Positions 1 to 9,517 are shown, numbered from the stretch's first letter. The stretch: 64,000 nt of DNA from Erythrobacter oryzae (GCF_030271515.1 NZ_JASCXI010000002.1:248001-312000), one strand, 5' to 3'. Notes: generated by a model not told the origin, from the letters alone. Made by a program: numbers and translations.

Positions 1-1
1 G

Positions 2-820
2 CTGCCCTCGATCACCTCCGACCCCGAGCTCACCGGCCTGATCGGGCGGATCGACGAGGAGACCGCCTGCGTCGTGGTGCAATATCCCGACATCCTCGGC
101 CGCATCGCCGACCTCACCCCGATCGCCGAGGCCGCCCATGCCAAGGGCGCGCTGCTGGTGGTGGTGAACACCGAGCCGGTGGCGCTCGGCGCAATCAAGA
201 GCCCCGGCGAGATGGGCGCGGATATCGTGGTGGGCGAGGGCCAGTCCTTGGGCGTTGGCCTGCAATTCGGCGGGCCCTACCTCGGGCTGTTTGCCGTGCG
301 CGATCCCAAGCACGTGCGCCAGATGCCGGGCCGTCTGTGCGGCGAGACGACGGACGCCGAGGGCAAGCGCGGCTTCGTGCTCACCCTCTCGACCCGCGAG
401 CAGCACATCCGCCGCGAGAAGGCGACGAGCAACATCTGCACCAACTCGGGGCTCTGCGCGCTCGCCTTCACCGTGCACATGACGCTGCTGGGAGAGACGG
501 GCCTCAGGCAGCTGGCGGCCGAGAACCACCGCCTCGCCTGCCTTGCAGCCGACCGGCTGGCCAAGGTGCCGGGCGTCGAAGTGCTCAACAATGGCTTCTT
601 CAACGAGTTCACCCTGATGCTCGGCGGCAAGCCCGCGCGCGAGATCATCCGTGACCTCGCGGATCGCGGCGTGCTCGGCGGCGTGTCGCTCGGACGGCTC
701 TATCCGGGTGTCGCGGCGCTCGAACACGCGCTGCTCGTCGCCGTGACCGAGACCACCACCGAAGAAGATATCGAGCGACTCGCCACAGAGCTTGAAGCCG
801 CCATCAAGGAGACCGTGTGA
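2..820 (+). CDS. gcvPA: Glycine dehydrogenase (decarboxylating) subunit 1, C-terminal part; 5' end outside window
   Basis: This is the last 272 residues of the N-terminal half of the glycine cleavage P-protein. Together with the next gene it decarboxylates glycine through a PLP adduct and passes the aminomethyl group to lipoyl-H protein in the cytoplasm. The frame is open from the first base of the window, so the start is missing (family length about 450 aa). Recognisable segments are [34 protein letters not shown] and the C-terminal SLGRLYPG region. PLP is bound by the partner subunit, not here. The stop TGA at 818-820 overlaps the ATG of gcvPB by one base, which implies translational coupling. 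The two-gene form of P-protein is usual in alphaproteobacteria. Confidence 0.95.
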   Translation: MPSITSDPELTGLIGRIDEETACVVVQYPDILGRIADLTPIAEAAHAKGALLVVVNTEPVALGAIKSPGEMGADIVVGEGQSLGVGLQFGGPYLGLFAVRDPKHVRQMPGRLCGETTDAEGKRGFVLTLSTREQHIRREKATSNICTNSGLCALAFTVHMTLLGETGLRQLAAENHRLACLAADRLAKVPGVEVLNNGFFNEFTLMLGGKPAREIIRDLADRGVLGGVSLGRLYPGVAALEHALLVAVTETTTEEDIERLATELEAAIKETV

Positions 821-2376
821 TGAACGCCCCCAACAAGAGCGGCTGGAAGCCCGAGATGCAGATCGCCGAAAGCGGCTTCCTCGGCGGCCCCGTCACCAGC
901 ACCGGCAACCGCGGGCTGATGCTCGAAGAGCCGCTGCTGTTCGAGATCGGCCGTGCGGATGTGACCGGCGTCGATCTGCCCGAAATCGACCCCGCCGCTC
1001 CGACCCGCCTCGGCGGGCTGGAGCGCAAGGACGCGATCGGCCTCGTCGGCCTGACCGAGCCCGAGACGGTGCGCCACTACACCCGCCTCAGCCGCCAGAA
1101 CTACGGGATCGACCTTGGCTTCTTCCCGCTCGGCAGCTGCACCATGAAGCACAACCCGCGCCTCAACGAGAAGATGGCGCGGCTGCCGGGCTTTGCCGAT
1201 ATCCACCCGCTCGCGCCGCAATCCTCCGTGCAGGGCGCGCTCGAAGTGATCCACCAGCTCGGCCACTGGCTGTGCACGCTGACCGGCATGCCCGCCGTCG
1301 CGATGAGCCCCAAGGCGGGCGCACACGGCGAGCTGTGCGGCATCCTCGCGATCCGCGCCGCGCACGAGGCCCGCGGGGACGCGCGCGAGGTGGTGCTGGT
1401 GCCCGAGAGCGCCCACGGCACCAACCCCGCCACCGCCGCCTTCGCGGGCTACCGGGTGGAGGACATTCCCGCGACCCCCGAAGGCCGCGTGGACGTTGCG
1501 GCATTGAAGGCCCGCCTCGGGCCGGACGTTGCGGGGGTGATGATCACCAACCCCAACACCTGCGGCCTGTTCGAGAAAGACTTCCGCGAGATCGCCGACG
1601 CCGTCCACGCAGCGGGCGGCTATGTCTATTGCGACGGGGCCAACTTCAACGCCATCGTCGGCAAGGTGCGCCCCGGCGACCTCGGGGTCGATGCGATGCA
1701 CATCAACCTGCACAAGACCTTCTCGACCCCGCACGGCGGCGGCGGGCCGGGTTCGGGGCCGGTGGTGCTGTCGGAAGCGCTCGCGCCCTTCGCCCCGCTG
1801 CCCTTCATCCGCCAGACCGATGGGGGCGAGTTCTACCTCGTCGAGGAAGAGAACCGCGAGGAACGCGGCCCGAGCTTCGGCCGCATGACCGCCTTCCACG
1901 GCCAGATGGGCATGTTCACCCGCGCGCTGACCTATATCCTCAGCCACGGGGCCGACGGCCTCAAGCAGGTCGCCGAGGACGCGGTGCTCAACGCCAACTA
2001 CATCCTGCGCAGCATGGAGGACATCCTCCACGCACCCTTCGGCGCCAGCGGGCCGTGCATGCACGAGGCGCTGTTCGGCGACAAGGACTTCACCAATGGG
2101 CTCTCGACGCTGGACGTCGCCAAGGGTCTGATCGACGAGGGCTATCACCCGATGACGGTCTACTTCCCGCTGGTGGTCCACGGCGCAATGCTGGTCGAGC
2201 CGACCGAGACGGAGAGCAAGGCCGCGATCGACCAGTTCATCACCGCCTTCCGCGGCGTGGTCGAACGCGCGCTGGAAGGCGACGAGGCGCTGAAGCAGGC
2301 GCCCTACTACTCGCCGCGGCGCCGGCTCGACGAGACCGGCGCGGCGCGGAAGCCCAAGCTGGCGTACGAGGGCTGA
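820..2376 (+). CDS. gcvPB: Glycine dehydrogenase (decarboxylating) subunit 2
   Basis: This is the catalytic, PLP-carrying half of the split P-protein, 518 aa and full length. Segments seen: FPLGSCTMKHNPR near residue 105, SPKAGAHGELCG, ESAHGTNPATAAF, ITNPNTCGLFE, CDGANFNAIVG, and the lysine loop HINLHKTFSTPHGGGGPG, whose Lys (about residue 299) should form the PLP aldimine. A GTG three bases earlier at 817 is an alternative start; ATG 820 is preferred because it overlaps the gcvPA stop in TGATG. It is coupled to gcvPA. The other glycine cleavage genes (gcvT, gcvH) are not in the window and probably lie upstream. Downstream sits a palindromic element that may terminate transcription. Confidence 0.97.
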   Translation: MNAPNKSGWKPEMQIAESGFLGGPVTSTGNRGLMLEEPLLFEIGRADVTGVDLPEIDPAAPTRLGGLERKDAIGLVGLTEPETVRHYTRLSRQNYGIDLGFFPLGSCTMKHNPRLNEKMARLPGFADIHPLAPQSSVQGALEVIHQLGHWLCTLTGMPAVAMSPKAGAHGELCGILAIRAAHEARGDAREVVLVPESAHGTNPATAAFAGYRVEDIPATPEGRVDVAALKARLGPDVAGVMITNPNTCGLFEKDFREIADAVHAAGGYVYCDGANFNAIVGKVRPGDLGVDAMHINLHKTFSTPHGGGGPGSGPVVLSEALAPFAPLPFIRQTDGGEFYLVEEENREERGPSFGRMTAFHGQMGMFTRALTYILSHGADGLKQVAEDAVLNANYILRSMEDILHAPFGASGPCMHEALFGDKDFTNGLSTLDVAKGLIDEGYHPMTVYFPLVVHGAMLVEPTETESKAAIDQFITAFRGVVERALEGDEALKQAPYYSPRRRLDETGAARKPKLAYEG

Positions 2377-2385
2377 CCCATGTCT

Positions 2386-2673
2386 CCCCCTCCCCTCGGG
2401 GAGGGGGCGGGGGGTGGGGCCCGAAGGCGCAGCCGAGGGCCTTCGCCAGCGGCCACGCAGCGCGCGGGCATCAGGCCGCGCGCTCTTGGTTCATATGCGC
2501 AGGGTCCCATCGCGCACAGCCTTGCGGCCAGCAGCCGCGACCAGCGGCAGGCGGGGAGAGTGCTGAAGGGGGCTCGGCCAGAGGCCTCGCTTGCGTGGCC
2601 GCTGGCGAAAGGCTCCTCGGCTGCGCCATCGGAGCCCCCACCCCCTACCCCCTCCCCAGGGGGAGGGGAGCCG
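2386..2673. repeat. Large imperfect inverted-repeat element between convergent genes
   Basis: The whole gap between gcvPB and the flippase is one palindromic structure of about 290 bp. Each outer end is itself a hairpin: CCCCCTCCCC / GGGGAGGGGG at 2386-2407 and CCCCTCCCC / GGGGAGGGG at 2649-2668. Inside these, the left arm to about 2465 matches the reverse complement of the right arm from about 2593, including GGCGCAGCCGAGG and TTCGCCAGCGGCCACGCA, with a few mismatches. The central 120 bp is unpaired and has no convincing gene. It could be a MITE-like element or a cruciform acting as a two-way terminator. Confidence 0.8.
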
Positions 2674-2675
2674 GG

Positions 2676-3983
2676 TCAGCGCTCGGGCGAAACCTTGTCC
2701 GCCCCTTCTTCGTCGGGCTCCTCGACCACCAGCCGGAACTGCTTGAGGTTCACGATCGCCACGTAAAAGCCGACCACCGCGAGCAGGCTCGACCCCAGCA
2801 CCGCGAAGCCCGCTCCCTGCGCACCCTTCCAGTCGATCGCCGCTTCCAGAAATAGCAGCGCGAGGATCGTCGGCACCAGACGCACGAGGAAGGCGACATG
2901 CGCCTTGCCGGCCGAGATCAGCAGCGATTCCAGGCTCGCCCCCACCAGCTCGACCGCGCCCGCGATGCTGAGGATGATCATCGCCCAGTAGAAGCCGGTG
3001 AACTGCTCGCCCGCGATCAGCGCGAGGCCGGGGCGGCCGAACAGGATCGCTGTGACGACCGCCGTCACCCCGGCAATCGCGGCGATGTTCGCCATCCGCC
3101 GCGCGATCTCGACCGCGGAATCGCGCGATTGCACCAGCTCGGGCAGGATCGCCTTGGAGATGGTTTGGGCGAGCGCGATCAGCGCCACGCCCAGCTGGTT
3201 GGCGATGCGGAAGCCGCCCGCGAGATAAGCCCCGCCAAAGGTGCCGACCAGGAGGATCATCACCTGCTTGCCCGCGACCGCGAGGCTGCTCGACAGGTTG
3301 GTCGAGACCACGAAACGCCACACGCCCTTGTGGCGCGCGGGGATTGCCTTGAGGCTCACCGAGGCGAGGCTCACCGGCTGCACCCTTGCGGCGACCACCC
3401 ACAGCGCCAGCGCCGTGCCGATCTCGGAGGCGGCGAAGGCGAGGATGAAGCCGGTCACATTGGGCATCAGCCACCACGCCAGCCCTGCTCCCCCAGCGCG
3501 GATCACCGGCTGCACCGCCTCGGCCCAGGTCGCGCGGCCATATTCATTGTGGAGCCGCAGCATCCCTGTGGGCGTGGTGCGGATCGTCGCGACGGAGATC
3601 ACACAATACCAGAAGGTCAGCCACATGAGGTCAGGCGGCACGTCGAGCCACAGCGGCGCGGTCAGCACCAGCACCGCCGCAGCGACGGTTCCGCCCGCGA
3701 AGGAGAGCAGATCGAGTGCGACCGCAAAGCCCGTCGCCTCGCGCGCGCGCTCGATATCGACGCCGGGGTTCTCGGGATCGGCGCCCCAGCGGACGATGAA
3801 CTGCCAAGTCTGGAAGCTCGAAAAGCCGGTGACCGCCTGCCCCAGCGCGATGATCAGCGCGAAATAGCCGAAGCCGTCGGTCCCCAGTGTGCGCGCGGCG
3901 ATGGCGAGGTAGAGCAGGCTCAGCACGGCGTTGAACCCGCGCCCGCCGAGCAGCCAGCCCATGTTGGCAAAGACCTGCTTCAT
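2676..3983 (-). CDS. Oligosaccharide flippase family (Wzx/MOP) membrane protein
   Basis: A 435-aa polytopic inner-membrane protein. The N-terminus NMGWLLGGRGFNAVLSLLYLA followed by ARTLGTDGFGYFALI is typical of the polysaccharide biosynthesis/Wzx branch of the MOP exporter superfamily, which flips undecaprenyl-linked or similar glycans across the membrane. Hydrophobic helices recur through the protein (roughly a dozen), and the C-terminus is a short acidic tail. The ATG at 3983 is chosen because upstream codons are Arg/Pro/Cys rich and unlike a membrane protein start; no strong ribosome site is seen. It is the last gene of a minus-strand run that starts with mmsA. No glycosyltransferases are adjacent, so the substrate cannot be named. 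Confidence 0.8.
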   Translation of the reverse strand: MKQVFANMGWLLGGRGFNAVLSLLYLAIAARTLGTDGFGYFALIIALGQAVTGFSSFQTWQFIVRWGADPENPGVDIERAREATGFAVALDLLSFAGGTVAAAVLVLTAPLWLDVPPDLMWLTFWYCVISVATIRTTPTGMLRLHNEYGRATWAEAVQPVIRAGGAGLAWWLMPNVTGFILAFAASEIGTALALWVVAARVQPVSLASVSLKAIPARHKGVWRFVVSTNLSSSLAVAGKQVMILLVGTFGGAYLAGGFRIANQLGVALIALAQTISKAILPELVQSRDSAVEIARRMANIAAIAGVTAVVTAILFGRPGLALIAGEQFTGFYWAMIILSIAGAVELVGASLESLLISAGKAHVAFLVRLVPTILALLFLEAAIDWKGAQGAGFAVLGSSLLAVVGFYVAIVNLKQFRLVVEEPDEEGADKVSPER

Positions 3984-4101
3984 GGCTCTAACGCGCAAAA
4001 GCGGTGCGCGCGGCGGGCAGGAGCAGGCTGGGCATGGGCGCGGCCTTAGCCGCAAAGCGCAGGCTTAGCCAAGTGCGGATTGCGAGGGGTTCGCGGCAGA
4101 C

Positions 4102-4581
4102 TCAGGCGGGGCAGCGCTTGAGGGTGAGCGGCTCGGGCACGGGCCGGCCGGGCTCGCCCTTGTGCTGCACGACGAGCCTTTCGGCCGCGCCTGCGCCGCG
4201 CAGGCCGATTGTCATGGTCATGACCCAGGTCTCGCCCTCGCCCTCCATCGCCAGCTCCACGACGGTCAGTCCGTCCAATGTTTCGGCGATGCGGGTAAGG
4301 GTGCCGTGGCTTTCGTAAAAGCCGATCGCTTGCGGCGTGATGTCGAGCCTCAGATCGGAGGCCGGATCGCAGGTGCCGGTCTCGGCGTCCCACACGCCGA
4401 GGAAGCGCGCGGGGATCGCGTCGGCAGCGGCCGGCGAGGTGGCAGGCGCCGGGCTCTCGGAGCGCAGGGCGGCGGTCGCATCGGGCCCGGGCGCGGCCGG
4501 CTCGTCCTGCCGCGGCTCGCTCCCGCAGGCCGCAAGCGCCATCGCGAGGCCGACCGCGCGCGCTGCCTTACCTGCGCTCAT
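4102..4581 (-). CDS. Putative lipoprotein of unknown function
   Basis: A 159-aa protein with a short signal peptide ending in the lipobox LAAC (Cys about residue 19), so it is probably lipid-anchored in the envelope. A low-complexity Pro/Ala/Ser linker follows to about residue 50, then a compact domain starting IPARFLGVWDAETGTCDP with two Cys (TGTC and LKRC near the end) that could form a disulfide. I do not recognise a characterised family; the fold resembles small calycin-like lipoprotein domains only in general pattern. Its ATG overlaps the stop of the deacetylase gene (ATGA), so the two are translationally coupled. Confidence 0.8.
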   Translation of the reverse strand: MSAGKAARAVGLAMALAACGSEPRQDEPAAPGPDATAALRSESPAPATSPAAADAIPARFLGVWDAETGTCDPASDLRLDITPQAIGFYESHGTLTRIAETLDGLTVVELAMEGEGETWVMTMTIGLRGAGAAERLVVQHKGEPGRPVPEPLTLKRCPA

Positions 4582-5522
4582 TCCGCCTGTCCCAGCACGT
4601 TGCGTTCGAACAGCAAGCTCATCACCTCGGTCCCCATCCACAGCGGCGCGTAGGGCGGCTGCACCCCGCGCTCCCACGCGATCATGCCGGTGAGCGTGCC
4701 CGAGGTGTGGGGCACCATCGGCATGGCGGCGGCGAGTTCGGTGTCGGCAAAGGCCTCGTCGGCGGTGATGATCGTCCAGCCGTCCTTGCGCAGTTCGGCG
4801 ACCAGATCGGCGATGAACAGCGCGGCGAGATCGGTCTCGTGGAGCAGCATCACGTGCGGCGGGGAACGGCCCAGGGTGCGCTGCGCGAGCACCTCGTGAT
4901 AGGCGATGCCGCCAAGCTGCGATTGCAGGTAGAGCTTCTTCAGCGCGGCCATGTCCATGATCTGCCCGGCCCGCGCGGCGTCGATGGTCAGCTGTTCGAG
5001 GTGCCAGTCCGATCCGTCGGCGGTGACATAGCCGTTCCGGAGGCCCCGCGCCGCGAGCCCGCTGCGCAAGGCATCGCGCCTCTCCGCATCGCGCCCGCCC
5101 TCGTCGAGGAAGGGGTAGCGGAACCACGGGCGGAAGCCGGGGCGGCCCTTCAGCCACGCCGCGGCGCGGTCGAGGTCGGCGAGGTAGGCCTCGGCCGAGG
5201 TGGCATCGAGGTGCCAGTGCGCATGGCTGTGGTTGGCGATGACGTGCCCGGCGGCGACATAGGCGGCAATGCGCGCCTCGCCCCCCGCGCCGTCGGGGGT
5301 GTCGAGCCCCGAGGTGGTCACGAAGAAGGCGGCCTGCGCGACGCCCGCCTCGCGCAGCGCCGCGATCAGCCGCTTCGAGCGTTCCTCGGGAGTGAAGAAC
5401 GCGCCCGCGCCGCGCGGGACATCATCGAAGGTGAGCGCGATCCGCTTGTCCTGCGCGAGCGCCGGGGCGGCCAGCGCCAGCGCCGCCGCCCACAGCATCA
5501 GCAGGATCGTGCGCAACCGCAT
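4578..5522 (-). CDS. Polysaccharide deacetylase family protein, exported
   Basis: A 314-aa NodB-homology (carbohydrate esterase 4-like) hydrolase with a cleavable signal peptide (LMLWAAALALAAPALAQ). Motif 1 is LTFDDVP (catalytic base and metal Asp), motif 2 is ANHSHAHWHL with the metal-binding His pair, and motif 3 is RYPFLDEGG. It should remove N- or O-acetyl groups from a glycan in the periplasm in a metal-dependent manner; the substrate is unknown. The start is ATG 5522, whose first base is the last base of the mmsA stop. The following lipoprotein overlaps its stop. The flippase further down may belong to the same envelope-glycan task. Confidence 0.88.
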   Translation of the reverse strand: MRLRTILLMLWAAALALAAPALAQDKRIALTFDDVPRGAGAFFTPEERSKRLIAALREAGVAQAAFFVTTSGLDTPDGAGGEARIAAYVAAGHVIANHSHAHWHLDATSAEAYLADLDRAAAWLKGRPGFRPWFRYPFLDEGGRDAERRDALRSGLAARGLRNGYVTADGSDWHLEQLTIDAARAGQIMDMAALKKLYLQSQLGGIAYHEVLAQRTLGRSPPHVMLLHETDLAALFIADLVAELRKDGWTIITADEAFADTELAAAMPMVPHTSGTLTGMIAWERGVQPPYAPLWMGTEVMSLLFERNVLGQAE

Positions 5523-7015
5523 CACCCCATCGTCGGGATGACGAAGGCGTTGGAGCCGTCGCCGCCGCCATCGGGCCAGCGCTGGGTGATCTTCTTGTTC
5601 TTGGTCCAGAACCGGAGGCCCTCGACGCCATACTGGTCGATGTCGCCAAAGCCTGAACGCTTCCACCCGCCGAAGCTATGGTAGGCGACCGGCACCGGGA
5701 TCGGCACGTTGATGCCGACCATCCCGACATTGACCCGCGCGGCGAATTCGCGTGCGGCGTGGCCGTTGCGGGTGAAGATCGCGACGCCGTTGCCATACTG
5801 GTGCTCGCTGGGCAGGCGCACCGCTTCCTCGAAGTCCTTGGCGCGCACGATCTGGAGCACGGGGCCGAAGATTTCCTCCTGATAGGACTTCATCTGCGGG
5901 GTGACGTGATCGATCAGCGTCGGGCCGACGAAGAAGCCCTTCTCGTGGCCCTGCAAGGTATACCCGCGCCCGTCGACGACGATCTCCGCGCCTTCCTGCT
6001 CGGCGGTGGTGATCCACTGTTCGATGCGCGCCTTGTGCTCGGGCGTGACCACGGGTCCGTAATCGGCGTCGGGATCGTTGGAGACCCCGATGCGCAGGCC
6101 CGCGATCGACTTGAGCAGCTTTTCCTTGAGACGCTCGGCGGTTTCCTCGCCCACCGGAACCACCACAGGCAGCGCCATGCAGCGCTCGCCCGCCGAACCG
6201 AAGGCCGCGCCGGTCAGATCGGTGACGACCTGGTCCAAGTCGGCATCGGGCAGCACGATCCCGTGGTTCTTCGCGCCGCCGAAGGCTTGGACGCGCTTGT
6301 TGTTGGCCGAGCCGCGCGCGTAGATATACTGCGCGATGTCGGAGCTGCCGACGAAGCTGATCGCGGCGATATCGGGGTGGTCGATGATCGCGTCGACCAT
6401 TTCCTTGTCGCCGTGGACCACCTGAAGCAGGCCTTCCGGAGCGCCCGCTTCGAGGAACAGTTCGGCGAGGCGCACCGGCACGGAGGGGTCACGCTCGGAG
6501 GGCTTGAGGATGAAGGCATTGCCCGCCGCGCAGGCCATGCCGAACATCCACATCGGGATCATCGCCGGGAAGTTGAACGGGGTGATGCCTGCGCCAATGC
6601 CGAGCGGTTGGCGCATCGAATAGACATCGATCCCCGGCCCGGCGCCGTGGGTATATTCGCCCTTCATGATCTGCGGCAGGCCGCAGGCATATTCGATCAC
6701 TTCGAGCCCGCGCTGCACGTCGCCGCGCGCGTCGGGGACGGTCTTGCCGTGTTCGCTGGAGAGCATCTCGGCCAGCGACTGCATGTTAGCCTCGACCAGT
6801 TCCTTGAAGGCGAACATCACCCGCGCGCGGCGCTGCGGGTTGGTCGCCGCCCAGCCGAGCTGGACGCGCTTGGCGGTTTCAACTGCGCGGGCGAGCAGGG
6901 CGGCATCGCCCAGCGCAACCTCGGCCTGGACCTCGCCGGTCGAGGGGTTCCAGACGGCGTGCTTGCGAGCGGGGGCGGGGGTGTCGCCGACGATGAAGTG
7001 GTCGATCTGACGCAT
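5522..7015 (-). CDS. mmsA: CoA-acylating methylmalonate-semialdehyde dehydrogenase
   Basis: A 497-aa aldehyde dehydrogenase superfamily member that converts methylmalonate semialdehyde (valine, inositol or beta-alanine catabolism) to propionyl-CoA (or malonate semialdehyde to acetyl-CoA) with NAD+. Diagnostic stretches are GAGITPFNFPAMIPMWM, KPSERDPSVP, FVGSSDIAQYIYARG and the nucleophile segment GSAGERCMALP, all typical of MmsA rather than general ALDH. The start ATG 7015 has an AGGAG about 8-10 bases upstream. It heads a minus-strand run. Its usual partners (mmsB, acyl-CoA dehydrogenase) are not adjacent, but the acyl-CoA carboxylase at the right end of the window could consume propionyl-CoA. 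Confidence 0.94.
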   Translation of the reverse strand: MRQIDHFIVGDTPAPARKHAVWNPSTGEVQAEVALGDAALLARAVETAKRVQLGWAATNPQRRARVMFAFKELVEANMQSLAEMLSSEHGKTVPDARGDVQRGLEVIEYACGLPQIMKGEYTHGAGPGIDVYSMRQPLGIGAGITPFNFPAMIPMWMFGMACAAGNAFILKPSERDPSVPVRLAELFLEAGAPEGLLQVVHGDKEMVDAIIDHPDIAAISFVGSSDIAQYIYARGSANNKRVQAFGGAKNHGIVLPDADLDQVVTDLTGAAFGSAGERCMALPVVVPVGEETAERLKEKLLKSIAGLRIGVSNDPDADYGPVVTPEHKARIEQWITTAEQEGAEIVVDGRGYTLQGHEKGFFVGPTLIDHVTPQMKSYQEEIFGPVLQIVRAKDFEEAVRLPSEHQYGNGVAIFTRNGHAAREFAARVNVGMVGINVPIPVPVAYHSFGGWKRSGFGDIDQYGVEGLRFWTKNKKITQRWPDGGGDGSNAFVIPTMG

Positions 7016-7156
7016 TGCGGGGGTCTCCTGTCTGCCGCTCCCAATGCCCCCCGCGCGCGTCCCATGCAACCCTTGCACCTCCCCTCAAAAGTGCTGGCAT
7101 CGGCCCGTGCGGCAGGGCACTGTCGGGGCGAGATGAAACGAGCGAAGGGGTGCGCA

Positions 7157-8122
7157 ATGGGCAGGATCTGGACAGGCATCGGCATCGCGGCAGCGGCCTT
7201 TCTGGCGAGCGCCGCGCCCGCGCAGGACAATGCCGAGGCCAGCGCTACGGCCACGCTGGTGGTCGCCGAGCCGCGTCTGATCGAAGGCACGATGGAGCTG
7301 GTCGCGACCGGCTACACCTTCACCGAAGGCCCCGCTTGGGACGGGGCGCGGCTGATCTTCAGCGACATTCCGGGAAACACGGTCTACGTCCATACGCCGG
7401 GCGAAGGCGCGCCGACGGTGCTCTACGCGCCCAGCATGAACGCCAACGGCCATACCTTCGACCTTGCGGGCCGCCTGCTCAATGCCGAGCACGGCAGCGG
7501 CGCGCTCACCCGCTGGACGCCGGAGGGCGGGCGGCAGGTGGTCGTGGAAGCCTTCGAGGGCAAGCACCTCAACAGCCCCAACGATGTGGTGGTGCGGCAA
7601 GCGGACGGCATGATCTTCTTCACCGACCCGCCCTACGGCCTCGGCCAGCGCGCAAGCGAGGTGGGCTTCTCGGGCGTCTTCGCGCTCGACGAGGCGAGCG
7701 GGCGGATGGTGCTGATCGACGATGGCCTTGCGCGCCCCAACGGCCTCGCCTTCTCGCCCGATGAAAATACGCTCTACGTCGGCGATACCGCGACCCAGCG
7801 GCTGTGGGCCTACGAGATCAGCGCCGATGGCTATGCGAGCGATATGCGGCTGGTGATCGACCTCAAGGTCGAGGGGCTGTCCGGCAATGTCGATGGTGTG
7901 CGGGTGGACCGCGAGGGGCTGGTCTACCTGACCTGCCCGGGCGGGATCTGCGTGGTCGATCCGGTCAAGGGCGTGCTGCTGGAACGGATGGCAGTGCCCA
8001 AGCGCGCGACCAACCTCGCATGGGGCGGGGCGGAGCTGTCGGACCTCTACATCACCGCGCAGTCGGATGTGTACCGGGTGAAGACCCGCGCGCGCGGGAT
8101 CGGATCGTCGAGCCGGCGCTAA
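7157..8122 (+). CDS. SMP-30/gluconolactonase/LRE family protein, exported
   Basis: A 321-aa six-bladed beta-propeller lactonase with a signal peptide (GIAAAAFLASAAPAQ). Conserved features are the metal-site Glu in YTFTEGPAWDG, HGSGALTRW, LNSPNDVVVRQADGMIFFTDPPYGL with the central Asn/Asp, and NGLAFSPDENTLYVGDT. It should open a sugar lactone in the periplasm, but the substrate is unproven. ATG 7157 is preferred for the AAGGGG 9-14 bases upstream; ATG 7133 in the same frame (adding MKRAKGCA) is also possible. It converges on the M24 peptidase, sharing 4 bp at the stops. Confidence 0.85.
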   Translation: MGRIWTGIGIAAAAFLASAAPAQDNAEASATATLVVAEPRLIEGTMELVATGYTFTEGPAWDGARLIFSDIPGNTVYVHTPGEGAPTVLYAPSMNANGHTFDLAGRLLNAEHGSGALTRWTPEGGRQVVVEAFEGKHLNSPNDVVVRQADGMIFFTDPPYGLGQRASEVGFSGVFALDEASGRMVLIDDGLARPNGLAFSPDENTLYVGDTATQRLWAYEISADGYASDMRLVIDLKVEGLSGNVDGVRVDREGLVYLTCPGGICVVDPVKGVLLERMAVPKRATNLAWGGAELSDLYITAQSDVYRVKTRARGIGSSSRR

Positions 8123-9471
8123 TCGGACGGGATCAGCGTGATCGCGGTCTGCCGCCCGTCGATGAAGCGCACGGTCTCGCCGTCGAAGAAGGCGTCCTCC
8201 TCGGTGCGGAAGTCGACGCGCTGGCCGCCCCATTCGGGCACATTGGCGTAGGTGGTGAGCTCGATCGACCAGGCGGTGTTCGGCCGGATCGGGCCTGCCC
8301 CGCGCGGGTCGGCCTTCTGGTTGTCCCAGAAGCCGATCGACGGCCCCGCGCCGTGGCCGTGGTGGCCGATGGGGTGCGAATAGATCGAGGGCTCGATCCC
8401 CGCTGCAATCGCCTGCGCCCGCGCCTCGGCCAGCGCCTCGTTGCCACTGCGTCCGGGCTTGAAGGCCGCGCGCAGGAAGTCCTGCACCTTGTTGCTGCCC
8501 GCGAGCCCCGCGCTGAGGCCGGTAGGCGCGTCGGTCTCGCCGGGTTTCAGCACATAGGCGAGGTGCTGGGTGTCGGTGTTGAGCCGCAGGTAGGTGATGC
8601 CGAAATCGGTCCAGAGCAGGTCGCCCGGCTGGATCACCGCGTCGCCCTCGATCATCCCCTTCACACCCTCGCGCTGGATCGCGACCGAGGGATGGAACCA
8701 CGGCGTCAGGCCCAATTGCATCAGCCGGTCGCGATACCACCATTGCACTTGCTCGGCCGTTGTCACGCCGGGGGTGATGACCTTGCGCGAGAAGGCCTCG
8801 CCGATCACCGCGTGGGCGATGCGGACGACGTTGGGGTAGAGATCCATCTCGGCCGGCGTGCGGGTTTCGAGCCAGCGGATCGCCAGCCCCTCGCCGCTGG
8901 TGACCCGCTCGTGGAGCGCGGGGGGCAGGGCGGACATGAACTTGTCGTACTGGCTCAGCGTCATTCCGTCGGCGAACTGGTAGAGGTCGCTGGAGTTGAT
9001 CGCGATCTTTGCGGGATCGCGCGCCGCGATGATCTCCGCGACGGCGGCCCACTGGTCGGGCTGCTTGTCCGGATCCCACGCTGGCGCGAACAGCCCGCCG
9101 AGGCCGTAGCGGCTGACGGTCAGTCGCTCGACCGGCTTGCCGTTTCCGGGATCGTGGAAGATGAGGATCGTCCGCCGCCGCGCGTGCATGTTCTCGGCGT
9201 CGAGCATGGTGGCGACCACCGGCTCCTCGAAATATTCGCGCGCGACCAGCAGCCACAGGTCGATCCCCTCGGCGCGCATGATCTGCGGGATGAGGGTGTC
9301 GAGCCGCTCGGCGAGGATGCGGTTCTCGAGCGCCGCACGCTCGCGGGGAGCGAGGATGGCGGGGAGGGCAGGGGCGGCCTGTTCGGTCTCGCTGAGTGGC
9401 AGAGGCGCGTCGGCAAGGGCCGGGGTCGCGGCCAGCAAGGCTGCCAGTGTGATGAAATGCCGTCCGCTCAT
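8119..9471 (-). CDS. M24 family metallopeptidase (Xaa-Pro dipeptidase/aminopeptidase-like), exported
   Basis: A 450-aa protein with signal peptide (TLAALLAATPALA). A creatinase-like N-terminal domain precedes the pita-bread catalytic domain. The five metal ligands can be traced: Asp in LWTDFGITY, Asp in LNTDTQHLA, His in SHPIGHHGHGAGPSIG, Glu in WSIELTTY and Glu in RTEEDAFFDG. It probably trims X-Pro peptides in the periplasm. An AGGGGA lies 6-7 bases before ATG 9471. A monocistronic look: convergent with the lactonase on one side, and the citryl-CoA lyase-like gene ends 46 bp upstream on the same strand. Confidence 0.9.
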   Translation of the reverse strand: MSGRHFITLAALLAATPALADAPLPLSETEQAAPALPAILAPRERAALENRILAERLDTLIPQIMRAEGIDLWLLVAREYFEEPVVATMLDAENMHARRRTILIFHDPGNGKPVERLTVSRYGLGGLFAPAWDPDKQPDQWAAVAEIIAARDPAKIAINSSDLYQFADGMTLSQYDKFMSALPPALHERVTSGEGLAIRWLETRTPAEMDLYPNVVRIAHAVIGEAFSRKVITPGVTTAEQVQWWYRDRLMQLGLTPWFHPSVAIQREGVKGMIEGDAVIQPGDLLWTDFGITYLRLNTDTQHLAYVLKPGETDAPTGLSAGLAGSNKVQDFLRAAFKPGRSGNEALAEARAQAIAAGIEPSIYSHPIGHHGHGAGPSIGFWDNQKADPRGAGPIRPNTAWSIELTTYANVPEWGGQRVDFRTEEDAFFDGETVRFIDGRQTAITLIPSD

Positions 9472-9517
9472 GCCCGTCCCCTTTGCCTACCCAGAGTGGC
9501 GCGCGGGGGGCGCGGGA

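Noticed and set aside
700..2181. Long open frames opposite known genes (also inside 5678-7130, 29366-30211, 33078-34913, 43619-46630 and others)
   Set aside because: They mirror high-GC codon bias of verified genes on the other strand, have no domain, no ribosome site and improbable Arg/Pro/His-rich compositions.
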